This document shows positions 1-8,735 of a stretch of DNA of 64,000 nucleotides, one piece after another; position 1 is the stretch's first letter; each line of letters starts with the position of its first letter. The stretch covers positions 12,989 through 76,988 of the forward strand of contig JADJOO010000023.1 of NCBI GenBank assembly GCA_016713725.1, read 5' to 3'. This DNA comes from Pseudomonadota bacterium (GTDB lineage: Bacteria > Pseudomonadota > Gammaproteobacteria > Steroidobacterales > Steroidobacteraceae). Below the pieces are notes generated by a model. The model searched no databases. It was not told where the DNA came from and saw nothing but the letters and a program-made list of their open reading frames with translations. The position numbers and the translations under genes are program-made.

Positions 1-1020
1 GCCAGGCGCAACGACTGTTCGAAACCAGCCGGCCGCTGATGGAGCAACGCCGGCGGGACGGCCGAATCCGTGAATGTCACGGTGACCTGCACTGCGGCAA
101 CGTGGTGCGCTGGCAAGGGACGCTCGCGGCCTTCGACGGTCTCGAATTCGATCCCGGACTGCGCTTCATCGACGTCGCCAACGATCTCGCCTTCCTGACG
201 ATGGATCTCGCGGTTCATGGCCGCACCGATTTGCGGCGCGAAGCGTTGCAGGCGTGGCTCGAGACGTCCGGCGATTTCGACGCGGTCGCGATGCTGCCCT
301 ACTTCGAACTCTATCGCGCTGGTGCGGGCCAAGGTTGCCGCGCTGCGCGGCCAGCAGGCACGCAGCGCAGTGGCGGGGGTGACAGGAGCCGCGACGCTTG
401 CGCACCAGTACCTCGACTGGGCCGTGTCGCAGACCGGACGGCCCCGGCCCCGACTGGTCGTGATGGCGGGATTGTCCGGCTCTGGCAAGACGTGGCTCGC
501 CCGGCGCATCGCTGCTCGCTGCGACGCATTGATCGTGCGTTCGGACGTCGAGCGCAAGCGTCTCGCAGGATTGCAGCCACTGGACACGTCGGCTTCAGCG
601 CCCGATGCCGGGATCTACTCGCGCGAGTTCAATGCGCGCACCTACAAACGCATGCGCAATTGCGTTGCCATGTGCCTGCGGGGCCGCGAGAGCGTCGTGG
701 TCGACGCCGCCAACCTGCGGCGTGATGAACGTGAACGCTTCGTCGCGGCAGGCCGCGAACACGCCGCCGAGGTCGCGATCGTTCACTGTGCCGCGCCACT
801 CGAAGTGCTCAAGCGACGAGTAGCCGGACGGGCCGCCACGGGCGCCGATGCCTCTGAAGCCACTGTCGCGTTACTGGATCGACAGCCTTCCTACTGGGAG
901 CCGTTCAGCGGCGATGAACTGAGACACGTCGTCACGGTCGACACGACCCGGCCCGATTCAATCGAGCGTGCGCTGCGTGCTTCGGCCGCGGCGGGGAAAG
1001 CGGGAGGCCCTGTCGACTAG
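1..1020 (+). CDS. Phosphotransferase-like domain plus P-loop kinase, 5' partial and frameshifted
   Basis: The gene enters from the left edge, so its start is missing. The first readable part carries HGDLHCGN, the catalytic-loop motif of aminoglycoside-phosphotransferase-like folds, followed by an acidic segment (FDGLEFDPGLRFIDVANDLA) resembling the metal-binding region. The second part has a Walker A motif, GLSGSGKTWLARRIA, near base 470 and a kinase-type tail. This domain order matches the family called bifunctional aminoglycoside phosphotransferase/ATP-binding protein, whose substrate is unknown. The two parts lie in different frames. The junction is near 315-320, where YFELYR should continue into ALVRAKV, and the sequence CGCGCTG looks like CGCGCGCTG with two bases lost. 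The stop TAG shares a CTAG with the convergent symporter gene. Confidence 0.7.
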
Positions 1021-2342
1021 ACGCGACCCGCGTGGCCCGTCGCACGTTGCCGCGCATCGACTACCGCCGTCGTCACCATATCCGCACCGACGTTGGTCAT
1101 TGTGCGCGTCATGTCGAGCAGCCGGTCCACACCGAGGATGATGCCGATACCTTCGGGCGGAATGCCGAAGGCGACCAGCAAGCCGGCGATCAGCGGCAAA
1201 GAGCCCCCTGGAATCGCAGCGACGGCCACGGCGCTCAGGACCGCCAGGAATACCAGCGTGACCTGCTCGGCCAGGCCGAGATGAACACCGAACACCTGCG
1301 CCACGAACAACACGACGCACCCTTCATAGAGCGCTGTGCCGCTCATGTTCATCGTCGTGCCGAGTGGCATCACGAAACCGGCGGTCGAAGGCGCAATGCC
1401 CAGTCGCTCGCGACACGCGGCCAGCGCGGCCGGCAACGTGGCGCTGCTCGAGCTCGTGGAGAATGCGGTGACCAGCACATCCTTGATCTGCACGAAGAAC
1501 TCGCGCGGATTGCGCCTGGCCAGGAACTTGAGCCAGATCGACATCGTGCCGAACAGGTGCAGCAGCAGCATCGCGCCGCAACCCAGCACGAACAGGCCGA
1601 GCGCGATGAAGATGTCGAAGCCGACTTTGACCACCACGCTGAAGATCATCGCCGGCACCGCGTAGGGCGCGAGCTTTAGTGCGAAGTGCACGATACCGGT
1701 CATCAGGTCGCTGACGGTCTCGAGCCCGTCGAGCAACTTCTTGCGTCGTGACTCCGGCAAGCCAAGTCCAGCGGCTCCCACCAGGATCGCGAAGACGATG
1801 AGCGGCAGCACCTCGCCCAGCATGTTGCGCTGGTTGCCGACAAAGGCGCCGAACAGGTTCTTCGGCATGAACATGTCGACGACCGTCGACGGCGTCACGG
1901 CGGGCCGGGCCTCGTTGTTCACGACATGCTGGCCCGCCTGCGAGCTGTACTCCTGCACCAGGCGTTGCGACGTCTCCGGGTCCATGCGGCCGCCCGGATT
2001 CAGGATGTTCATCATCAGCAGGCCGAGCGTCGCCGCGATCGCCATGTTGGCGAAGAACAGCGCGAACGTGCGGCCGGCGAGCGGCCCGAGATCCGCGAGC
2101 CCGCCGAGCTGGACCACGCCGCCAGCCAGTGAGGCGAAGACGAGCGGGATCACGACGAAGAAAAGCATGCGCAGGAAGACCTGCCCGAGCGGGTCGAACA
2201 CGTTGGTCGCCACCCACTTGGCGCCGTCCTGCAGGCCAGGGACGTAGGGCGCGAGAACCAGCACGAGCACCCCGGCGACAGCGCCGTACACCAGCCCCCT
2301 CAGGATGCGGTTGGCGAGCCTGGCGTCGGTAGCTGCAGACAT
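1017..2342 (-). CDS. Dicarboxylate/amino acid:cation symporter (DAACS family)
   Basis: This is a 441-residue inner-membrane secondary transporter of the glutamate/dicarboxylate symporter family, expected to import acidic amino acids or C4-dicarboxylates with Na+ or H+. Family hallmarks are the serine-rich hairpin AFSTSSSSATLPAAL, the glycine-rich IPGGSLPLIAGLLV and VDRLLDMTRTMTNVGAD near the C-terminus. The usual NMDGT cation-site motif reads NMSGT here. The start is placed at 2342 because MSAATDARLANRILRG begins the homologous part and is preceded by GGAAGGG; an upstream in-frame Met would add 40 unlike residues. It is divergent from the amidotransferase-like gene and convergent with the kinase gene, sharing CTAG at the stops. 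Substrate specificity cannot be read from the sequence. Confidence 0.88.
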   Translation of the reverse strand: MSAATDARLANRILRGLVYGAVAGVLVLVLAPYVPGLQDGAKWVATNVFDPLGQVFLRMLFFVVIPLVFASLAGGVVQLGGLADLGPLAGRTFALFFANMAIAATLGLLMMNILNPGGRMDPETSQRLVQEYSSQAGQHVVNNEARPAVTPSTVVDMFMPKNLFGAFVGNQRNMLGEVLPLIVFAILVGAAGLGLPESRRKKLLDGLETVSDLMTGIVHFALKLAPYAVPAMIFSVVVKVGFDIFIALGLFVLGCGAMLLLHLFGTMSIWLKFLARRNPREFFVQIKDVLVTAFSTSSSSATLPAALAACRERLGIAPSTAGFVMPLGTTMNMSGTALYEGCVVLFVAQVFGVHLGLAEQVTLVFLAVLSAVAVAAIPGGSLPLIAGLLVAFGIPPEGIGIILGVDRLLDMTRTMTNVGADMVTTAVVDARQRATGHAGRV

Positions 2343-2525
2343 TGAATCCCTTCCCACGGCGCAAAACGATGGCGCACTTTGTCCGACGCGCCCCGCACTG
2401 GCAAGCGCGGCACGCACCACGATCGCGCAGTGCGTCAGCCGTGGGTGTCGCCTTTGGTGCACCGGGCCCGGGCGCAGCCAGCGAAAGCGGCCGTTTTCGT
2501 CGAATGTCGTGCGTCATTCGTTCCC

Positions 2526-3974
2526 ATGGACTCGGGGTGGCACGACGATTGCTTGCAGTCCGACGATGCCTTCTGGCGCCACTGCGACAAACACACCGCC
2601 GCGATGAAGAACCTGAGCCCGGAATACCTCGGCTGGCGCACGCTGCCTGGCCTCCTCGGCCGCCATGCGTCGAGCCCGCAATCGGTGCATGCCCTGCTTG
2701 GCTACTTTCTCAAGGACCGCAAGTCGCCGACGCCGTTTCCCGGGCGCGACAGGCTGGCGAACGAAGGCGTCTTCGACTGGGGTCTCGCGCGGCCGCTCGA
2801 GAAAGTGATCGAGAGCGAAGACCACCTACGTGTGCTGCTCGGCATGCCGGAGATCTACCGCCAGAGCGTCGCGGTGGTCGAACCGTGGGCCAGTGTCGGT
2901 ACCAACCCGCGCGGCGAGCCGGTCCGCGCCTCGAAGAACATCGCCTACATCTGTCAGCAGGTCGCTGACGCTGACACGATCCTGTTCCCGGTGTGGCAAA
3001 GCGGCATCCGCAATCCTGAACGGCTGGCCAACGTCCTGAGTGCAGGAATCGCCACGATCGTCCAGGGCGGTAGTCCTTCGGTGCACGACGCGACCAGCTT
3101 CGAAGGCGCGAGTGCAGGCCTCGACGACATGCTCGCGCTGGTCGACCAGCTGCTCCTGCGCCGATCGACGGCGAGCGGTCCGAGCATATTCATCTGTCTC
3201 GGCCACCAGCTGGCTGCCGCGTCGCACATCCGCCTGTTGCAACGCGCCGTGCGCGAGATCGGCAAATTGACGCGGTTACCGCTCGACCAGTCAGGTCGCG
3301 TGCTCAACTCGCTGCAGCGCGCGGCCGAACGGATTACGCGCATGGGCGACCGGTTGCAAGTCGTGAAGCAAGGCCAGCCGCGCGCCATCGGCTGGAACGA
3401 TCCCGATTTCGCAGTCGCCGGCAACGAGAACGTCGAGGTCGGCACCCGCGCGCTGCTGCCATATGTACGCCGCGACGACGAAACCCACATCCCGCGCGAA
3501 TTGCACGAAATGCACGCGCTGGTCGCCGACGAACTCGAAGGCGTCATCGACCAGGCGCTGGCGCTGGAGCGCGAGATCACCGTCGAGATGTTCCATGCCG
3601 ACGAGGTGAACGAGGAGGCGGCGCTGTTTGCCAACTGGGCTTACAAGACCCTGCACGACACGATCGTGCCACTGCGTCACGTGCTGGCGGTGAGCCCGGT
3701 CACGTGGCTGCTCAGCCTGCCGTACGCGGTAGAAATCCTCGGCCAGACCCGGGTCGACGTCCACCGCTGGACCGAGGTCGGCACCACGGCCATCTATTAC
3801 AAGGACTGGGAAACCCATCGCGTGCGCCGCTCGTTCACGTGCCAGTTCCATCCGGAACTGATGGACGACATCCGCGATATCGGTGGCCGCGTCGGGCCGC
3901 GCTATCACGAACTCAAGGATCACGACGGCGTGCGACTGCTGGTCCGGCTGCTCTATCACGGGATGCAGGAGTAG
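2526..3974 (+). CDS. Class I glutamine-amidotransferase-like protein, unknown role
   Basis: I do not recognise this as a named enzyme. It contains IFICLGHQLAA, the nucleophile-elbow form of class I amidotransferases (Cys about residue 224), and CQFHPELMDD, the His-x-Glu part of the triad (His about residue 442). The stretch IVQGGSPSVHD precedes the elbow as in GMP-synthetase-type domains. The Cys-to-His distance of about 218 residues is roughly twice the usual spacing, because a largely helical insert lies between them. Length is 482 residues from ATG 2526; a later Met (MKNLSPEYLGW, about residue 27) is an alternative, and in-frame extension upstream looks non-homologous. It stands alone, divergent from the symporter. 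Amidotransferase or gamma-glutamyl hydrolase activity is inference. Confidence 0.6.
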   Translation: MDSGWHDDCLQSDDAFWRHCDKHTAAMKNLSPEYLGWRTLPGLLGRHASSPQSVHALLGYFLKDRKSPTPFPGRDRLANEGVFDWGLARPLEKVIESEDHLRVLLGMPEIYRQSVAVVEPWASVGTNPRGEPVRASKNIAYICQQVADADTILFPVWQSGIRNPERLANVLSAGIATIVQGGSPSVHDATSFEGASAGLDDMLALVDQLLLRRSTASGPSIFICLGHQLAAASHIRLLQRAVREIGKLTRLPLDQSGRVLNSLQRAAERITRMGDRLQVVKQGQPRAIGWNDPDFAVAGNENVEVGTRALLPYVRRDDETHIPRELHEMHALVADELEGVIDQALALEREITVEMFHADEVNEEAALFANWAYKTLHDTIVPLRHVLAVSPVTWLLSLPYAVEILGQTRVDVHRWTEVGTTAIYYKDWETHRVRRSFTCQFHPELMDDIRDIGGRVGPRYHELKDHDGVRLLVRLLYHGMQE

Positions 3975-4141
3975 ATCGTTCGACCTGGCGGGTGGCGTAC
4001 CCGGCTGCGGCCGGGACGGGTATCCTCGGCAGCACCAAGGCCATGGGTGCTGGCGATGACCGCATGCTCGCAGTTCACGACAAAGGCTCGGTCAATCCGC
4101 TGCTGGCTGGCATCACCAATCTCGACAGGGAACGCTGAGAG

Positions 4142-4810
4142 TTGGCACCACCTCGCCTCAATCGGGCGTCGTTACTCGCTGGAGCGCACGAACTGGCCGC
4201 GCGCGACAGGCATCTCGCGCGCATCGTCGACCAGTACGGCCCGCCTCCGCTGTGGGCGCGGCCACGCGGCTTTCCGACCCTGGCGCGGATCATCCTCGAG
4301 CAGCAGGTCTCACTGGCGTCGGCCGCGGCGCTCTATGCAAGGCTGCACCTGCACTTCGAGGGCGAGGTGACTCCGGCGCGGGTGCTGGCGCGCGGTGAAG
4401 CCGAGCTGCTGTCGCTCGGAGTTACCCGGCAGAAGGCAGGCTACGTCGTGGGACTCGCGGCACGACTGGCAAGCGGTGCGGTGTCGCTGGAGCGTGTCGC
4501 TCGCATGCCGGATGCGGCTGCAGGCGCAACACTGATACAGGTTCCTGGCATCGGGCCATGGACTGCCGGCGTGTACCTGCTGATGGCGCTGCGGCGTCCG
4601 GATGTCTGGCCACCAGGTGACCTCGGCCTGCACAAATCGATGGCAGAAATGCGTGGATTGAGCGTCGTGCCGACGAGCGACGAAGCCGCGACATTCGCAA
4701 TGCGTTGGCGTCCATGGCGCGCGGTGGCGGCAAGACTCCTGTGGCATTCGTACCTGTCGCGGCGCGCCAGGACATGGGACCGCCAACCCCCGGCCGCCGG
4801 TCGCCAGTGA
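4142..4810 (+). CDS. DNA-3-methyladenine glycosylase II (HhH-GPD family)
   Basis: This 222-residue base-excision-repair glycosylase would remove alkylated purines from DNA. The helix-hairpin-helix is seen as LIQVPGIGPWTAGVYLLMAL, followed by the catalytic aspartate in WPPGDLGL, the arrangement of the AlkA/MAG branch. It lacks the Fe-S cysteines of the Nth/MutY branch, and also the AlkA N-terminal domain, so it is the short form. The start is a TTG at 4142 preceded by GAGAG. The stop overlaps the ATG of the glycosyltransferase (TGATG), so the two are probably co-transcribed although their roles seem unrelated. Confidence 0.85.
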   Translation: MAPPRLNRASLLAGAHELAARDRHLARIVDQYGPPPLWARPRGFPTLARIILEQQVSLASAAALYARLHLHFEGEVTPARVLARGEAELLSLGVTRQKAGYVVGLAARLASGAVSLERVARMPDAAAGATLIQVPGIGPWTAGVYLLMALRRPDVWPPGDLGLHKSMAEMRGLSVVPTSDEAATFAMRWRPWRAVAARLLWHSYLSRRARTWDRQPPAAGRQ

Positions 4811-5940
4811 TGGCCCGAGTCGCGTTCTTCCTCGATACAAGACGTATCCGCTCGGCGGACCTTCGCGACGTGGATGCCGGGAACCCAGGCGTAGGCGGCA
4901 CCGAGTACATGTTCTTCCTCGTCGCAGCGCATCTCGCCCGCAGGCACCAGGTGTCGATGTACGTGACCGCTGCAGGCCACCACCCGCCTGGGATCCGTTA
5001 CGCCGTGGTTCGGGACATACGGGAGGCGGCGGTAGCGATCCGGGCCGCGGGCGAGGAGATCGTGATCCTGCGGGAATCCGAGGTCCTGCCCAACCAGGCG
5101 CTGCTCGGTTCCATGAAGCAGAGCGTCGTCGTCTGGGCGCATAACTTTTCAAGTCGCAAGACCCTGAGAATCTGCGCGAGGCTGCCTGGCGTCGCCCGGT
5201 ACCTGTGTGTCAGCAGGGAGCAGCACAAAGGTCTGCGGAATGAGGCCGTCTTCCGCAAGGCGGACCACATCTTCAACGCGGTGGTTGCCAGTACCTGTCC
5301 CACCGAACTGCAGCCGCCCACGCAAGACAACGTCGTCTACATGGGGAGTCTCGTCAAGGGCAAGGGATTCCATGTCCTTGCGCGGTACTGGGGAGACATC
5401 GCCAGGGCCGTCCCGACCGCAAGACTGCACGTGGTGGGATCCAGGCGGCTCTACAACGAGGGCGCCGCACTCGGCCCGCTGGGCCTCGCCTCTCCAAGGT
5501 ACGAGCGGCGGTTCGCGAAGTACGTGACAGAACACGGGAGACTGCGGAAGGACATCGTGTTTCACGGAGTTCTAGGGGCGGACAAGTGGCGGCTATTGCG
5601 GGAGGCCAAGGTGGCCGTAACCAACCCAACCGGTGCCGGGGAGACCTTCTGCATCGGCGCCGCTGAGTTTGGACTGCTTGGCGTGCCCGTCGTCACCAGG
5701 AACGTCGGTGGCCCGATCGACGTAGTGGAGAACGGTGTCTCCGGAATACTGTTCGATGACGAGAGCGAACTGCCCGACGCCGTCACCAGCCTGCTCAGGG
5801 ATGAGAATCGCCGCGCCGAGATGGGGAGAAACGCAATGGCGCGAGTTCGCTCCCGCTTTGATATCGAGGTCGTCATCGAAAAATGGCACAAGGTCATCGA
5901 CGAGATCCTTGCGAGCGATCCCGTCGCTGCCGACCTGTAA
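4810..5940 (+). CDS. Glycosyltransferase family 4 (group 1) protein
   Basis: This 376-residue GT-B-fold glycosyltransferase transfers a sugar from an activated donor. The N-terminal half has the NPGVGGTEY glycine loop used by the family for acceptor/donor positioning. The C-terminal half has VYMGSLVKGKGFHVL and the E-x7-E motif in GAGETFCIGAAEFGLLGVP, the nucleotide-sugar-binding signature. There is no signal peptide or obvious membrane span, so it is cytoplasmic or peripheral. The start ATG at 4810 overlaps the preceding stop. No polysaccharide genes flank it, so the product made is unknown. Confidence 0.85.
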   Translation: MARVAFFLDTRRIRSADLRDVDAGNPGVGGTEYMFFLVAAHLARRHQVSMYVTAAGHHPPGIRYAVVRDIREAAVAIRAAGEEIVILRESEVLPNQALLGSMKQSVVVWAHNFSSRKTLRICARLPGVARYLCVSREQHKGLRNEAVFRKADHIFNAVVASTCPTELQPPTQDNVVYMGSLVKGKGFHVLARYWGDIARAVPTARLHVVGSRRLYNEGAALGPLGLASPRYERRFAKYVTEHGRLRKDIVFHGVLGADKWRLLREAKVAVTNPTGAGETFCIGAAEFGLLGVPVVTRNVGGPIDVVENGVSGILFDDESELPDAVTSLLRDENRRAEMGRNAMARVRSRFDIEVVIEKWHKVIDEILASDPVAADL

Positions 5941-5952
5941 TGCCGGACGGCG

Positions 5953-6207
5953 TCAGGCCCTCTTGAAGATGCCGAGCGCCCGCAGGATGAAAATCAAAAC
6001 AGCCGCGCCGATCACCGCGACGATGAATCGGAGGATGCCACCTGTTGGTGCGAGTCCCAGGGCGCCGGCGGCCCAGGAGCCCAGGAATGAACCTGCAATC
6101 CCGACCAGGACATTGGCGATCATGCCCATCTGCGCATTGGTCTTCATGACAATGCTTGCGAGCCAGCCGACGACGCCGCCAACGATCAAGGTAATGAGCC
6201 AACTCAT
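5953..6207 (-). CDS. GlsB/YeaQ/YmgE family stress-response membrane protein
   Basis: This is a tiny inner-membrane protein of about 84 residues with three hydrophobic segments: LITLIVGGVVGWLASIVM, an Ala/Gly-rich middle (ANVLVGIAGSFLGSWAAGAL) and ILRFIVAVIGAAVLIFIL. It ends in the short basic tail RALGIFKRA. This is the transglycosylase-associated (GlsB/YeaQ) family, often induced by acid or envelope stress; the molecular role is not established. I prefer the second Met (6207), because AAGGGGG directly abuts the first ATG and gives normal spacing only to the second. It convergently faces the glycosyltransferase gene. Confidence 0.85.
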   Translation of the reverse strand: MSWLITLIVGGVVGWLASIVMKTNAQMGMIANVLVGIAGSFLGSWAAGALGLAPTGGILRFIVAVIGAAVLIFILRALGIFKRA

Positions 6208-6225
6208 TTCCATCCCCCTTCGTAG

Positions 6226-6813
6226 TTATCGCATCAATTTCCCGGCCATCCCGAGGATGTCATCCAGCGGATTGCCATCGCCATTGAGATCGAGCATCGA
6301 CGCCAACCCGGGTCCGCCGCCTGTCGCGGACCCCTGAGTGCCGCCGCCGAGCATGCCGCCCAGCATGTCCGCGAGCCCGCCGCCGCCAGCCTGGGGTGCA
6401 GACGATGCACGACCCTGCTTGGCCATGTAGCCAGCGACCAGCATCGCCAGTACCGGCAGCATTTTTTTCAGCAGCGTCGGATCGAGACCCGTCTGGCCAG
6501 CGGCGTTCTGGGCGACCGTGCGGCTTACTTCCCGGGAGCCGAAGATTTGCCCAAGGATGTCATTGCCAGGGCTCGCGTTCGTCGGCCTGGGCGCGAGCAC
6601 CTCGTCCATCATTCCACTCCCGCCGAGTCCACCCAGCATGCCAATGAGCCCTTCCAGCCCGGCAGGCTGCCCTTGCGTCTGCTTCTTGAAGCCGCCGAGG
6701 ATCGCGGGCAACAACGCGGCGGCGCCACTCGCCGCCTGGGACTCGCTGACGCCAAACTCGCGCGCCATCGACTGGATCCCTCCCATCTGCTCCAGCATGT
6801 CCATGACCTGCAT
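6226..6813 (-). CDS. DUF937 domain protein (YidB-like)
   Basis: This 195-residue protein is rich in Gly, Ala, Met and Leu. The N-terminal region (MLEQMGGIQSMAREFGVS) and repeated LLPAILGGFK-like helices match DUF937, a family of unknown function. The middle contains VSRTVAQNAAGQTGLDPTLL and a helix (KKMLPVLAMLVAGYMAKQ). A flexible Gly-rich linker leads to a C-terminal LDLNGDGNPLDDI segment that resembles a calcium-type DxDxD loop. No signal peptide is seen. It lies between GlsB and DUF3597 genes on the same strand with 13-30 base gaps, so the three may form one transcript. The start could be Met1 or Met4. Confidence 0.82.
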   Translation of the reverse strand: MQVMDMLEQMGGIQSMAREFGVSESQAASGAAALLPAILGGFKKQTQGQPAGLEGLIGMLGGLGGSGMMDEVLAPRPTNASPGNDILGQIFGSREVSRTVAQNAAGQTGLDPTLLKKMLPVLAMLVAGYMAKQGRASSAPQAGGGGLADMLGGMLGGGTQGSATGGGPGLASMLDLNGDGNPLDDILGMAGKLMR

Positions 6814-6843
6814 GATTCGTCCCCCTGAGGCGCTTCAGGCCCG

Positions 6844-7257
6844 TCAGTCCAGCAACTCTTTCGGGATATTGCCGCCGTTGTCGGCAATCTGTTGCAGCAC
6901 GGTCTTGTGCAGCCACATGTTCATCCTGGCTGAATCGCCCATCAGATCGGCGGGGCAGCCAAGCTCCGTGGCAAGTTCCTTGCGCGCCGAGAAGCTGCTG
7001 TCAATATCGAGCAGCTTCAGGAGATCCACGATCGAGGTCTTCCAGTTGAGCTTCTGCGGATTGGCGGCTGCGAGTTTCTCCAGTTGCGCAACGACATCGA
7101 CGACGGCGATTGGTTGCGGCGGGGGCGGCGCCTTTGGCACCGGTGCAGGAATCGGGGCAGCCATCGGCGGTGTCGTTGTCACCTTGGGTGCGGGTACCGG
7201 CTCCGCTGCGGCTTTCTTGAGGCCCAGTTTTTCGAGGATCTTGCCGAAAAAGCTCAT
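6844..7257 (-). CDS. DUF3597 domain protein
   Basis: This 137-residue protein begins MSFFGKILEKLGLKK, followed by a Pro/Ala-rich linker (about residues 20-50) and a compact C-terminal domain with VDVVAQLEKLAAANPQKLNW and STVLQQIADNG-like helices (TVLQQIADNGGNIPKELLD) typical of DUF3597. The fold resembles a small peptidoglycan-associated helical domain, but function is unknown. The start at 7257 is supported by a strong AGGAGA five to ten bases upstream; an in-frame upstream Met would add unrelated residues. It is the first gene of the DUF3597-DUF937-GlsB set. Confidence 0.82.
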   Translation of the reverse strand: MSFFGKILEKLGLKKAAAEPVPAPKVTTTPPMAAPIPAPVPKAPPPPQPIAVVDVVAQLEKLAAANPQKLNWKTSIVDLLKLLDIDSSFSARKELATELGCPADLMGDSARMNMWLHKTVLQQIADNGGNIPKELLD

Positions 7258-7402
7258 CTTGCTCTCCTTGCGACACCCATGTGTGGATGCGTACATTTTG
7301 CGCCAACACCCGTGGAAAGTGGATGCCCTTCGTCGTCGCACGAACAACCGCCGCCCTGCATTGCCCGCATAATAGGAGTGCCTGGTCAGGAGGCGGTCCT
7401 GA

Positions 7403-8050
7403 ATGAAACCTGCAGAACGTTACCCCGCGGTGTTGCTGTTGCTGTTCGTCGCAGTCTGGACCGCGCTTGCCATCGCGCCGTCCTACCGGCAGGACTGGCT
7501 GCTCGAGAACGTGTTGATCTTCGTCGCCGTACCCCTGCTGGTGGCGACGTCGCGCACCCTGCGTTTCTCGAACCGTGCCTATGCCTGCATGTTCGTTTTT
7601 TTCGTGCTGCACGCAATCGGTGCGCATTACACCTACAGCGAGGTTCCCTGGCGCGAGTGGTTGCACCTGCAGGACGCAGGGACCGTGCCGGGCCCGGCAA
7701 GCCGCAATAACTACGATCGCTTCGTGCACTTCTGCTACGGGCTGCTGATGTTCCCGGCGGTGTGGGAACTGTTCGCGGCGCGCGCCAATCCGCAGCGTAT
7801 CTGGCGTTATCTCATGCCCGTGACTTTTCTCATGGCGCATTCGGTCATCTACGAGCTGATCGAATGGGGCGCGGCGGAAGTGTTCGGCGGCGACCTCGGC
7901 GTGGCCTACCTTGGGACGCAGGGAGATGAGTGGGACGCCCAGAAAGACATGGGCCTGGCGACGGCCGGCATCCTGGTGGGTTTGCTGCTGACGCTCGCTT
8001 TCAGCCCATCGACGCATGCATCCGGCCCGCATCTGCGATCACCGTCGTGA
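7403..8050 (+). CDS. DUF2238 (YjdF family) membrane protein
   Basis: This 215-residue polytopic inner-membrane protein has about six hydrophobic spans. The first are AVLLLLFVAVWTALAIAP and VLIFVAVPLLVATS, then AYACMFVFFVLHAIGAHYTY. Conserved polar residues of the family are visible: the IGAHYTYSEVP stretch, NNYDRFVHFCYGLL, YELIEWGAAEVFGG and GTQGDEWDAQKDM, all typical of DUF2238/YjdF. The function is unknown. The start is well supported by AGGAGG nine bases upstream of ATG 7403. It is divergent from the DUF3597 gene. Confidence 0.88.
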   Translation: MKPAERYPAVLLLLFVAVWTALAIAPSYRQDWLLENVLIFVAVPLLVATSRTLRFSNRAYACMFVFFVLHAIGAHYTYSEVPWREWLHLQDAGTVPGPASRNNYDRFVHFCYGLLMFPAVWELFAARANPQRIWRYLMPVTFLMAHSVIYELIEWGAAEVFGGDLGVAYLGTQGDEWDAQKDMGLATAGILVGLLLTLAFSPSTHASGPHLRSPS

Positions 8051-8154
8051 CACCACGATGCTTGCACGTGGATCCAGGCACTTGAATCGCTGGACCATGC
8101 GATTCACGCGCCGTGGCTCACGCCCTGCGCCCGCCGCAGTCTTACCCTCAGCCC

Positions 8155-8391
8155 ATGATCGACCTCGGGACCATCGCGGGCCTGCATGCTCACGACCACC
8201 AGCTCGCAGCCTACTGCCCGCGCTGCGATGCGTGGCGCGTATTGCCACTGGAGGAGTGGGTCACGCAGGGCAAGGGTTCACTGCGTCTTCCCTTGCGGGT
8301 GCGCTGTCGGGACTGCAGCGAAGTTGGTCAGCTCCAAGTACGCCCGCCGATGCCCACGCGAAGTTCGACGGGTTGGATCACTCCGCCCTGA
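8155..8391 (+). CDS. Small zinc-ribbon-like protein
   Basis: This small protein has about 78 residues, starting MIDLGTIAGLHAHDHQ. Two cysteine pairs, CPRC (after AAY) and CRDC (in VRCRDCSEV), separated by about 30 residues, are the spacing of a zinc ribbon. No catalytic domain is seen. The start at 8155 gives the clean N-terminus; an upstream in-frame Met adds 14 unlikely residues. It lies between the YjdF-like gene and tRNA-Met. Function is unknown; a structural or nucleic-acid-binding role is only inference from the fold. Confidence 0.6.
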   Translation: MIDLGTIAGLHAHDHQLAAYCPRCDAWRVLPLEEWVTQGKGSLRLPLRVRCRDCSEVGQLQVRPPMPTRSSTGWITPP

Positions 8392-8487
8392 CACAGAAAT
8401 CCCGACGCGGGGCCCGCGACACGGCCAACCTGGCGAGTCCGACCAAGAGTTCCTTGCGGTCGTCCCAGCTGACGCAACAGCGGGATG

Positions 8488-8564
<77 letters not shown>

Positions 8565-8735
8565 ACGAGGTTCGGGTTGCGGCCGGACTGGATGCGGGCC
8601 GTTGGGGACCGCGAATTGTCCGGAGGGGCAGGCCCCGCGTCAAGTTGGGGGATGAGTTTCGGCAGGTGCCGGACGCGAGGCATCGTGCGAGACTTAGGCA
8701 CACAGCCAAGGGCCAATCGTCCGGAGGACACCGCC

